From Dastarcus helophoroides (Eukaryota > Arthropoda > Insecta > Coleoptera > Bothrideridae): a stretch of DNA of 64,000 nucleotides. The stretch spans positions 35,885,283 through 35,949,282 of the forward strand of contig CM053331.1 in the NCBI GenBank assembly GCA_028583605.1, read 5' to 3'. The position numbers and the translations under genes are program-made. Under the pieces are notes generated by a model, which did no database searches, had not been told where the DNA came from, and was given only the letters and a program-made list of their open reading frames with translations. Numbering within the stretch: position 1 is the first letter of the stretch; each line of letters opens with the position of its first letter. This document shows positions 13,401 through 23,236 of this stretch, one piece after another.

Positions 13401-16400
13401 TTCTCCTTTCTTCTGTTTTTTTGACAGAAATTGATGATCATCTGGTGAGGGTAATTAATTCTATTCTACTGTAGTAAGGTCTTCTGTTTCTGTGTCAGAA
13501 AATAATGATATCTATTCAATCATCATGATGATCTCATCCTCAAGGTAATTCTTCTCCTTTCTTCTACTTCTTCTGTTTTTTTTTTAACAAAAATTGATGA
13601 TCATCTAACGAGGGCAATTAATTCTATTCTATTGTAGTAAGCTCTTCTGTTTTTGTGTCAGAAATTAATGATATTTATTCGATCTCATCCTCAAGGCAAT
13701 TCTTCTCCTTTCTTCTACTTCTTCTGTTTTTTTTTTTTGACAGAAATTAATGATCATACAGCTAGGGCGATTAATTCTATTCTATTGTAGTAAGCTCTTC
13801 TGTTTTTGTGTCAGAAATTGATGACATCTATTTGATCATTATGATGATCTCATCCTTAAAGCAATTCTTCTCTTTTCTTCTGTTTTCGTTCCCTTTCTTC
13901 TATTTTTTCTGTTTTTTTTGACAGAAATTAATGATCATTTGGCGAGGGAAATTAATGCTATTCTATTGTAGTAAGCCCTTCTGTTTTTGGGTCAGAAATT
14001 GATGATATCTATTCGATCATCATGATGATCTTATCCTCAAGGCAATTCTTCTCTTTTCTTCTGTTTTTTGACAGAAATTGATGATCATCTGGTGAGGGTA
14101 ATTAATTCTATTCTACTGTAGTAAGGTCTTCTGTTTCTGTGTCAGAAAATAATGATATCTATTCGATCATTATGATGATCTCATCCTCAAGGCAATTCTT
14201 TCCCCTTTCTTCTACTTTTTTTTTTTCTACTGTTTTTGTGTCAGAAATTGATGACATCTATTTGATCATCATGATGATCTCATCCTCAAGGCAATTGTTC
14301 TCTTTTGTTATGTTTTCGTTTCCTTTCTTCTATTTTTTCTGTTTTTTTTTTGACAGAAATTAATTATTATTTTGTGAGGGAAATTAATTCTATTCTATTG
14401 TAGTAAGCCCTTCTGTTTTTGGGTCAGAAATTGATGATATCTATTCGATCATCATGATGATCTTATCCTCAAGGCAATTGTTCTCTTTTCTTCTTCTTCT
14501 TCTGTTGCTTTGACAGAAATTGATGATCATCTGGTGAGGGCAATTAATTCTATTCTATTGTAGTAAGCTCTTCTGTTTCTGTGTCAAAAAATAATGATAT
14601 CTATTCGATCATCATGATGATCTCTTCCTCAAGGCAGTTAATTATATTCTGTTATGGTAAGTTGTTTTGTGTTTTGTCAGAAATTGATAATCAAATAGAT
14701 CATCAGTAAGATAAATTGATGGTCCAATAGATCATCAGTAAGAGAAATTGATGATCAAATAGATCGTCAGTTTTTGATAAAAAAAAAACAGATGAGCTTA
14801 CCATAATAGAATAGAATAATTGCGTTTATCAGACCCTTCTCCTCATTACGATTACGAGCTCTTAGTGCTGATCTCATTTTCTCGAGAACTGCAGATAACT
14901 CAGTAAGTAGTTCAAATGTTAACTTCTCCTTTCAGCAGAGCAGGTTCCTGGTTAAGGAAAAACGCTAAACGTTTGATTTTTTTCCTTTTTGTTTTAATTT
15001 AAGGGTTTGATGGAACGGACTGGTCCTTGGTTATCTTCAAAAATTGAAACACAGAACTTGTCCCCTGAAACCAAGAAAAATTAAAAAACACAACAAAGGT
15101 TGCTCTAACGCGTTTCGACAGCCAAGCTGTCATCTTCAGAGAGAAACTGAACTAGTTTCTCTCTGAAGATGACAGCTTGGCTGTCGAAACGCGTTAGAGC
15201 AACCTTTGTTGTGTATTTTAATTTTTCTTGGTTTCAGGGGACAAGTTCTGTGTTTTAATTTAAGGGTTTACTTGCAGGTCATGGACTATTATGGATACGA
15301 AGTGGACGTTCACTTTCACATGGCAATCGTTCTGTTGCCAATATTGCTAACTTCACTCATCAGGAATTTGAAATATTTAGCGCCGTTTTCCACCATCGCT
15401 AACGCGTTTATGTTCGTCGGAATCGTCATAACCATATACTACTGTGTTCAGGATTTACCCCCTATTAGTGATAGAACATACGTAGCTAGTCTTGGACAGT
15501 TGCCTTTGTTCTTTGGAACCGCCATATTCGCCTTCGAAGGCATCGGATTGGTAAGCTTTCTGTTTTATCATTAGTGTACCAATAAAATTAATACTCAGAT
15601 CCACTAGAAGAATTCCAATGTCAAAAAAATCAGACCTTCAATAAGTTTTAAATCATTGAGCTACACAATGACTGCTACCAAACGTTTTCAAATAAGAAGA
15701 CACAAAAAAATGAGGATTTAAGATCAAGTAGAAGTATCAGCAGATTTTGGTCGCAGTTTTGATATAAAACTAGACTAGTAACTTTGTCATCTTTTGCCCA
15801 ATGAGAGCTTTGTCTTCCAAATATTAGATACTCAAAATATTTACAAGTTTCCAAGCAAAGGTTAGAATTTAGTTACATTTTTCTTTAGCAAGTTTTTTGA
15901 AAAATACTACCAATCCAACGCCCACCAATTTACAGTTTATTCTATTGAAAAAGATAAACAAGAAGAATTCCAATGTCAAAAAAATCAGACCTTCAATAAG
16001 TTTTAAATCATTGAGCTACCCAGTGATTGTTACAAAACGTTTTTAAATAAGAAGAGACAAAAAAATGAGGATTTAAGATCAAGTAGAAGTATCAACAGAT
16101 TTTGGTAGTAATTTTGATATAAAACTAGACTAGTAACTTTGTCATCTTTTGCCCAATGAGAACTTTGTCTTCCAAATATTAGATACTCAAAATATTTACA
16201 AGTTTCCAAGCAAAGGTTAGAATTTAGTTACATTTTTCTTTAGCAAGTTTTTTGAAAAGTACGAAAAATCCAATGACCACCAATTAACAGTTGTTTCTAT
16301 CAAAAAAGATTTATAAGAAGTATTCGAATGTCAAAAAAATTGGAGAGCTTCAGATTTGTAAGTTTTAAATCATTGAGCTACCCAGTGATTGTTACAAAAC

Positions 16401-19400
16401 GTTTTTAAATAAGAAGAGACAAAAAATGAGGATTTAAGATCAAGGAGAAGTATCAACACATTTTGGTCGTAATTTTGAGATAAAACTAGTCTTGTAATTT
16501 TGCTAATTTTTACCCAATGAGAGCTTGCTTTTCCAAACTTTAAATATTCAGAACATTTATAAGTTTCTAAGCATAGGTTACAATTTAGTTACATTTTTCA
16601 TGAGCAAGTTTTTGGAAAAGTATGAAAAATCCAATGACCACCAATTAGCAGTTGTTTCTATCAAAAAAGATTTATAAGAAGTATTCGAATGTCAAAAAAA
16701 CTTGGGGCTTCAAGTTTGTAAGTTTTAGATCATTGGGCTACCCAATGACTCCTACCAAACGTTTTTAAATAAGGAGAGACAAAAAATGAGGATTTAAGAT
16801 CAAGGAGAAGTATCAACACATTTTGGTCGTAATTTTGAGATAAAACTAGTCTTGTAATCTTGCTATTTTTTTCCCAATGAGAGCTTTGTCTTCCAAACTT
16901 TAAATATTCAGAATATTTATAAGTTTCTAAGGAAAGGTTACAATTTAGTTACATTTTTCATAGGCAAGTTTTTGGAAAAGTACGAAAAATCCAATGACCA
17001 CCAATTAACAGTTTTTTCTATCAAAAAAGATCCACAAGAAGTATTCGAATGTCAAAAAAACTTGGAGCTTCAAATTTGTAAGTTTTATATCATTGGGCTA
17101 CCCAATGACTCCTACCAAACGTTTTTAAATAAGAAGAGACAAAAAATGAGGACTTAAGATCAAGGAGAAGTATCAACAGATTTTGGTCGCAATTTTGAGA
17201 TAAAACTAATCTAGTAACATTGCTATCTTTTGCCCAATGAGAGCTTTGTCTTCCAATATTCAAAATATTTACAAGTTTCTAAGCAAAGGTTAGAATTTTA
17301 GTTATATTTTTCTTTAACAAACGTCAAAAAAATTCAGAGCTTCAAATTTGTAAGTTTTATATCATTGGGCTACCCAATGACTCCTACCAAACGTTTTTAA
17401 ATAAGAAGAGACAAAAAATGAGGACTTAAGATCAAGGAGAAGTATCAACAGATTTTAGTCCTAATTTTAAGATAAAACTATTCTAGTAATCTTGCTATTT
17501 TTTGCCCAATTTTATCTTCCAAACTTTCGAGATTCTAAATGTTAACAATTTTCAAAGCAAAAGCTACAATTTAGTTACATTTTTCTGTAGCAAGTTTTTG
17601 GAAAAATACGAAAAACCCAACGATCACCAGTTAACAGTTGTTTCTGTCAAAAAAGATCCACAACAAAATTCCAGTGTCAAAAAAATTTAGAGCTTCAGAT
17701 TAATAGGTTTTAAATCATTGGGCTGCTACCAAACATTTTATATGAAAAGAGACAAAAAATAAGGATTTAAGATCGAATAGAAGTATCAACAGAATTTGGT
17801 CGAAATTTTGAGATAAAACTAGTCTAGTAACATTGCTATTTTTTGCCCAAAATTTTAAATATTTAAAATATTTATAAGTTTCTAAGCAAGGATTAGAGTT
17901 TAGTTACATTTTTTTTAGCAACGACCACCAATTAACAGTTTTTTTTTATCAAAAAAGATCCACAAGAAGTATTTCAATTCAAATTTGTAATTTTTTTCCC
18001 AATGAGAGCTTTGTCTTTCAAACTTTAAATATTCAGAATATTTATAAGTTTCTAAGCAAAGGTTAGAATTTGGTTACATTTTTCATGAGCAAGTTTTTGG
18101 AAAAGTACGAAGAATCTAAGGACCACCAATTAATAGTTTTTTTTTATCAAAAATGATCCACAAGAAGAATTCCAGTGTCAAAAAAATTCAGAGCTTCAAA
18201 TTAGTAAGTTTTGAATCATTGGGCTACCCAATGACAGCTATCAAACGTTTTCAAATAAGAAGAGACAAAAAAATAAGGATTTAAGATCAAGTAGAAGTAT
18301 CAACAGATTTTGGTCGTAATTTTGAGATAAAACTAGTCTAATAACCTTGCCATCTTTTGCTCAATGATAGCTTTGTCTTCCAAACTCTAGATATTCAAAA
18401 TATATAAAAGTTTTTAAGCAAAGGTTAGAATTTCGTTACATTTTGCTTTAGCAAGTTTTTGAAAAACTTTGAAAAATCCAACGACCACCAACTAACATTG
18501 TTTTCTATCAAAATAAATTCACAAGAAGAATTCCAGTGGCAAAAAAATTCAAAGTTTCAAATTTGTAAGTTTAAAATCATTGGGCTACCCAATGACTGCT
18601 ATCGAGCGTTTTCAAATAAGAATAGACAAAAAAATGAGAATTTTGGTCAAGCAGAAATATTAACAGAAGATTAATTTTAATCGGAATTTTGAGATAAAAC
18701 TTAAATTTGAGAGAACATTTTGTCTCAAACTGTTTTAAACGACTTTGAATTTACGTGACATTGAGTTCATCTGACCTTGACCTCACGTGACCTCGAGCTT
18801 ACATGACCTTGGGTTAATGCCACCTTGGGGCCACGTGACCTTTAACGCAAGTGACCTTGAATGCACGCGACCTCGAGCTTACGTTACTTTAAGCTTACAG
18901 TACCTTAAGATCATACGAGGTTGAATTCACTTAACCTTGAGCCAGCATGAGCTTGACTTTGAATTAAGCGGCTTTTAGTTTACCTAACCTTGAGCTCACG
19001 CGACCTTGATTTAAGGTAATCCTGAACTCGAGTGACTTTGAGCAATAATTTTAGACGATCTTGATTACACATGACCTAGAGCCAACGTAATCTAAAACTC
19101 AGATGGGAACACCCGTGACCTTGAGCCAACGTTATCTTCAATTCAGCTGACCTTGAGCTCATATGACCTTGATCTCAGGTGACCTTGATCGAACATGATC
19201 TTCAACACACGTGATTTTGAGCTGACATGACCTTGAACCCACATTAACTTGCTTTGAGTTTACCTAACCTTGAACTCACGCGACCTTGACTTGAGGTAAT
19301 CCTGAACTCGAGTGACTTAGAGCCCTGATTTTAGACGATCCTGATCACACATGACCTAGAGCCAATGTAATCTAAAACTCAGGTGGAAACACACGCGACC

Positions 19401-21778
19401 TTGGGCCCACGGGACCTTTAACGCAAGTGACCTTGAATCTACGCGACCTTGAACTTACGTTACTTTAAGCTAACATTACTTTAAGATCATACAAGGTTGA
19501 ATTCACGTAACCTTGAGCCAGTATAAGCTTGACTTTGAGTTGAGTGGCTTTGAGTTTACCTAACTTTGAACTCACGCGACCTTGACTTGAGGTAATCCTG
19601 AACTCGAGTGACTTTGAGCAATAATTTTAGACGATCTTGATCACACATGACCTAGAGCCAACGTAATCTAAAACTCAGATGGGAACACACGTGACCTTGA
19701 GCCAAAGTTATCTTCAATTCAGCTGACCTTGAGCTCATATGACCTTGATCTCAGATGACCTTGATCGAACGTGATCTTCAACACACGTGATTTTGAACCC
19801 ACATTAACTTGAGCTCACATGAACTGGGGCTTACGTGACTTCGAACTACGTGACTTCGAACTACGCGACCTCGAACTACGTGACCTCGAACTACGCGACC
19901 TTCAACTCAGGTGACCTTGAACTCACGTGATCTCGAACTACGTGACCTCGAACTACGAGATATCCAACTCACGTGACCTTGAACTCACGTGATCTCGAAC
20001 TGCGTCACCTCGAACTACGAGATATCCAACTCACGTGACCTTGAAATCACGCGACCTTGAACTACGCGACCTCCAACTAACTCACGTGACCTTCAACTCA
20101 TGCAACGTTGAATTTACGTGACCTTGAACTATATGTCCTTGAACTCACGTGATCTTTAACTTACGCGACCTTGAGCTTACATGACCTCTAACTTACGCGA
20201 TCGTGGCCTCAAACCTCGTGACCTTGAACTCGCCTGGGTCTGAGAACACTGATTTTGAGATTATATCACTCAGGATTCTAATTTGTTTTAGGTGTTACCT
20301 TTGCAAAATGAAATGTCAGAACCCAAAAAATTTAAAACTGCTTTTGGCGTTCTCAACGTTGGAATGAGTTTTGTTACGATGTTGTACATCGTCGTTGGCT
20401 TCTTGGGGTATTTACGATATGGGGATGATGTGGAGGGCAGCGTAACCCTCAACTTGACGAAATCTGACGTGTAAGTACCAAATGCTTCGAAATTTTCTGT
20501 TGATAGAAGCGAATTGATGCAACCATCTTCTATCCAGAATATTTTGTGATCGCTGTAGTTTCATTTTTATGAATTTACATCAAAAATAATCATTTCGTAA
20601 TAACCTGAAGGCATTTTCAATTAGGTTCATTAAAAAAATTACGTAATGTACTTTGGTGACAACATGTTATTTTTTTTCCAGTTTGGCCCAATCGGTAAAG
20701 CTTATAATTGCGCTCGGTATCCTGTTGACCTATTCTTTACAATTTTACATCGCTGTGGATATAATGTGGCCGACTGTGCACAAATGGGTTGGACCTGTCA
20801 AGTATCCTGTTTTTGCCGAGCTTTCATTTAGGACATTGTTAGTTATGTTGACGTGTAAGTAGATTTTTTTTACTTTTGCATCCTTTTTGACTCGTCTTGA
20901 ATTGCACCAAATTTATTCTAGCTTCATCTAGCCCAGTTTATCAAAAATTTTTTCAAAAGTATACAAATCTTGTCCCATGAAACTAAGAAAGATTGAAAAA
21001 TACAACAGTTGCTCAAACGCGATACTCTCTAAGAGAGTATCTTTCTAGGAGAGTATCCTTCTGAGAGAGTATCTTCCTGGGAGAGTATCTCTCTGAGAGA
21101 GTATTTCTCTAAAGATGCTAGCTTGGCAAAACGCGTTAGAGCAACAACCGTTGTTGTGTTTTTTAATCTTTCTTGGTTTCAGAGGGACAAAATATTTATA
21201 TTTTTTAAAATCACTAAGGACCACACCGCTTCACTAAAATTTTTAAAAATAAACAACTTTATTTATGTTTATTGATTTTACCTAACATTTTTGCTCCCCA
21301 GTTTGGAAATTTTGAAATTTTTATTAATAAAAGTTGACAATTTCTGAAACATTTTTTCACATAGACTACGTGATATCTAACTTTAAATTTAATTTAAATA
21401 ATAATTATTTAAATATTTTACTGAGTTGTTAAGCTAAAATAAATTTAGTGAGTGTAATTGTACGTTGATTTTTTGAGGTTCAACCAGACTTGCAGATGTA
21501 TATTTCATTAATGGGGTACATTTTTCCTTCTAGTTATTCTGGCTGAGGCGATTCCCTTCCTCGACTCCTTCATTTCCTTGGTGGGCGCTGTCAGTAGTGG
21601 AACTTTGGCCTTACTCTTCCCTCCATTGTTGGATTTGGTGACTCACTACAGCACAGGAGAAATGACCCTATTCGTAGCAGCTAAGGACATTCTCATCTTC
21701 GTTTTCGGAATCATCGGATGTCTGACGGGAACATACCAAAGTATAGTCGAGATTATTCATAAGTTTGCAACTCAGTGA
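7226..21778 (+). CDS. Gene A: SLC36-type proton-coupled amino acid transporter, partial (exons 4-8)
   Basis: Likely moves small neutral amino acids together with protons across the plasma or lysosomal membrane (family knowledge). Exons: 7226-7435, 15278-15550, 20292-20470, 20682-20854, 21534-21778, total 1080 nt (359 residues plus TGA). All junctions are AG/GT, and phases and exon lengths equal those of gene B. Seen features: the loop ending in membrane segment 3 (FLCITQLGFCCVYFVFI), segments 4-6 in the 273-nt exon, segment 7 with the YGDDVEGSVTLNL loop, and the C-terminal segments 8-11. The exons coding segments 1-2 (KGNxGPGIFA region) are absent from the 1.4 kb of non-repetitive DNA before exon 4, so they lie left of the window or are lost. 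No frameshift or stop is seen, so the visible part looks functional. Exact substrate unknown. Confidence 0.9.
7767..8763. mobile_element. Non-autonomous hAT-type DNA transposon (997 bp)
   Basis: Starts cagtggcggctggt and ends with its exact inverse accagccgccactg. Flanked by 8-bp direct repeats tgaatttc / taaatttc with one mismatch. An 8-bp target duplication and CAGTGGC-type ends are typical of hAT. No transposase frame inside. Sits in gene A intron 4. Confidence 0.8.
8829..8925 (+). mobile_element. F1 foldback element, short copy
   Basis: Contains ggtggaacggactgatcc and a short reversed arm. Flanked by perfect 13-bp direct repeats atgattggaagta (8816-8828 and 8926-8938). Confidence 0.75.
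9020..14640. repeat. Minisatellite, about 180-bp dimeric unit, about 30 copies
   Basis: Each unit holds two related halves: ttttttgacagaaattgatg with atcatctggtgagggcaatt, and gtgtcagaaattgatgatat with a cgatcatcatgatgatc palindrome. Fills most of gene A intron 4. Frames inside are shadows. Confidence 0.92.
14689..14825. repeat. Three 36-bp repeats and an inverted end of the minisatellite
   Basis: Repeats of caaatagatcatcagtaag, then a stretch (gagcttaccataatagaata) complementary to the unit of the neighbouring array. Confidence 0.6.
15009..15251 (+). mobile_element. F1 foldback element with 18-bp target duplication
   Basis: Long inverted repeat: a left arm from atggaacggactggtcc through cgcgtttcgacagcc, then the reverse arm, with a spacer of about 10 bp between. 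Flanked by perfect 18-bp repeats gttttaatttaagggttt (14991-15008 and 15252-15269). Inserted just before gene A exon 5. Confidence 0.88.
15278..15550 (+). CDS. Gene A exon 5 (273 nt)
   Basis: Acceptor acttgcag, donor TTG|gtaagc, phase 0/0, 91 residues. Codes membrane segments 4, 5 and 6, with YYCVQDLPPIS between 5 and 6 as in genes B and C. An F1 foldback insertion ends 26 bp before the exon. Confidence 0.9.
15600..18680. repeat. Tandem array, about 360-bp unit, about 9 copies
   Basis: Recurring landmarks are gatcaagtagaagtatcaac and gttacatttttctttagcaa. Last copies are diverged and partly deleted. Several units keep a frame of about 60 codons (see findings). Lies in gene A intron 5. Confidence 0.9.
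18740..20240. repeat. Short-unit minisatellite of TGACCTTGA / CACGTG words
   Basis: Units of about 12-17 bp such as ctcacgtgaccttgaa, much less AT-rich than its surroundings. A higher-order duplication of about 600 bp is visible (about 18890-19080 against 19450-19640). Ends about 50 bp before gene A exon 6. Confidence 0.92.
20292..20470 (+). CDS. Gene A exon 6 (179 nt)
   Basis: Acceptor gttttag, donor GACGT|gtaagt, phase 0 in and 2 out. Codes VLPLQNEM, matching IIPMFNEM in B and IVPMYNEM in C, then membrane segment 7 and a loop ending VTLNLTKSDV. Confidence 0.9.
20682..20854 (+). CDS. Gene A exon 7 (173 nt)
   Basis: Acceptor ttttccag, donor ACGT|gtaagt. Its first base completes a valine codon. 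Codes LAQSVKLIIALGILLTYS and the start of membrane segment 9. It is the counterpart of the gene B exon whose end was amplified, but no array is seen after this copy. Confidence 0.9.
20941..21239. mobile_element. F1 foldback copy with expanded centre
   Basis: Two degraded F1 arms around about five units of gagagtatctt/c at 21023-21110. In gene A intron 7. Confidence 0.75.
21534..21778 (+). CDS. Gene A exon 8, terminal coding exon (245 nt)
   Basis: Acceptor ccttctag, stop TGA at 21776-21778. Codes AEAIPFLDSFISLVGAVSSG, the end of segment 9 and segment 10, then segment 11 and a short tail. Same length as the last exon of gene B. Confidence 0.92.
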
Positions 21779-21926
21779 AATTCGAAAAGACTGGTCGTCA
21801 TAATTTTATACTTCTGGGGTATTTTCTAGAATTAAGTTTTAATTATTAATAATTTATTATGTACGTGTATAAGAACTATTGTTATTTTAAGATATGTGTA
21901 TTTTTTATTAAACTTGAGTACCTAAA

Positions 21927-21932
21927 AATAAA
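21927..21932 (+). terminator. Gene A poly(A) signal AATAAA
   Basis: AATAAA lies about 150 nt after the stop codon, with ATTAAA at 21907 as an alternative. Position fits a short insect 3' UTR. Confidence 0.6.
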
Positions 21933-22917
21933 CAATTTGATAGATTCAGTTGTATTAATTTCTCATAAACACATAGAACACTCCAATACACTTTAGAAGA
22001 ACTAACTTCTCCAGAAGACACTAAATTAGTGACTGTCAGTGTTGAGTTCTCCTTGGGCTAGCCTTTGCCAAACCACAAAGTGCAAATTAATGTCGTTTTT
22101 ATTTAAAAAAAAATGAAGGAAATATGTGACGAAAAACTCACATTAAAAATTTCAAATTTAGTTTTAAAATTTTCAAATATTTTATAATCAAATTTATCAT
22201 TCAAATTTTAAGAAAAAAGTCGAAATTTGCGGATTGAAATCACAATTTTCGGATGAAAATTGACTTTTTTGAAATAGTACAGTTTTTTCTCAAAATTTCG
22301 AGTTTAATTCCGACCCTCTTAGTTTTCTATTTCAAGCTTTAATGATTTTAAAAAAGACAGTCACAACTTTCAAAAATATTTTTTTTTCATTTTTGCATCG
22401 TTGTTGACCCATCTTCAATTATTTCAAACGTAATTTAAAATAAAAATGTTTGAAATAATTCCAAAAATAAACTAAATTTATTTAAAACGTTTTCCCAAAA
22501 TGAATGGCAAAATTTCAACTATTCGAATTTAAGAGTAAAAAATTTAATATAGAAAAAGTCCTTTAGTGATTGCAGCCAAAATTTTGAAAGCATGGATCAT
22601 AACTTTCAGATAAAGTACAAATTTTGAGTTTGAAGTCGAAATTTCGAGTTTGAAGTCCAAATTTCGAGTTTGAAGTCGAAATTTTGGAACAAACAACTCG
22701 AAATTTTGAGAACAAATCCAAATGTTTGGTCTACAATTTACGTAAATCATTTTTGAATATTTCAACTTTTTCTATCGAAATTTTGAGCTTACACTTGGAA
22801 CTTTTATTTCTTTTTTGAGAATATGTATTATTTTATGCAATCTGCCAACGAAAAATATTTAAAGCCTTCTTTGTAGCGTTCAAGAAAAACTTATCATTAA
22901 TTTTTCTAGTTGTGATC
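21933..22917. other. Convergent A/B intergenic spacer
   Basis: AT-rich, with short gtttgaagtcgaaatttcga repeats near 22620-22690. No gene seen. Confidence 0.6.
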
Positions 22918-22923
22918 TTTATT
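22918..22923 (-). terminator. Gene B poly(A) signal
   Basis: AATAAA on the minus strand (TTTATT on plus), about 70 nt after the stop codon. Confidence 0.5.
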
Positions 22924-22991
22924 TAGATCAAATATTAAATAAAACAACTAAAAAGACTAAATAAATTGATATATTTAGATTAATTAATGAT

Positions 22992-23236
22992 TTAGTCGAA
23001 TTGATCCACAAATGCTTTTGTGATATCTAACACAGATACGTATGTGACAATGGATACAGCAAAAAATCCGAAGATGAGAATGACGATATCCCTCAGATAC
23101 TCAAAGCTGTTCATTTCTTCATAGAAGAGAGTCATATGCAAACAAGGAGGAATGACAACTGCCAGAACGCCTCCGCCAAAACCTCCAACCAAAGAGATGA
23201 ACAATCCCAAAAATGGTATCACCTCAGCGCAGGTAA
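22992..23236 (-). CDS. Gene B exon 8, terminal coding exon (245 nt)
   Basis: Acceptor cctgtag, stop TAG at 22994-22992. Codes CAEVIPFLGLFISLVGGFGG, segments 10-11 and the tail KAFVDQFD. Same length as gene A's last exon. Confidence 0.93.

Noticed and set aside
14139..14363. 74-codon frame
   Set aside because: Lies wholly in the 180-bp minisatellite; other units do not keep it.
9020..14640. CRISPR-like regular repeats
   Set aside because: Units are contiguous and diverged, with no unique spacers; the genome is eukaryotic.
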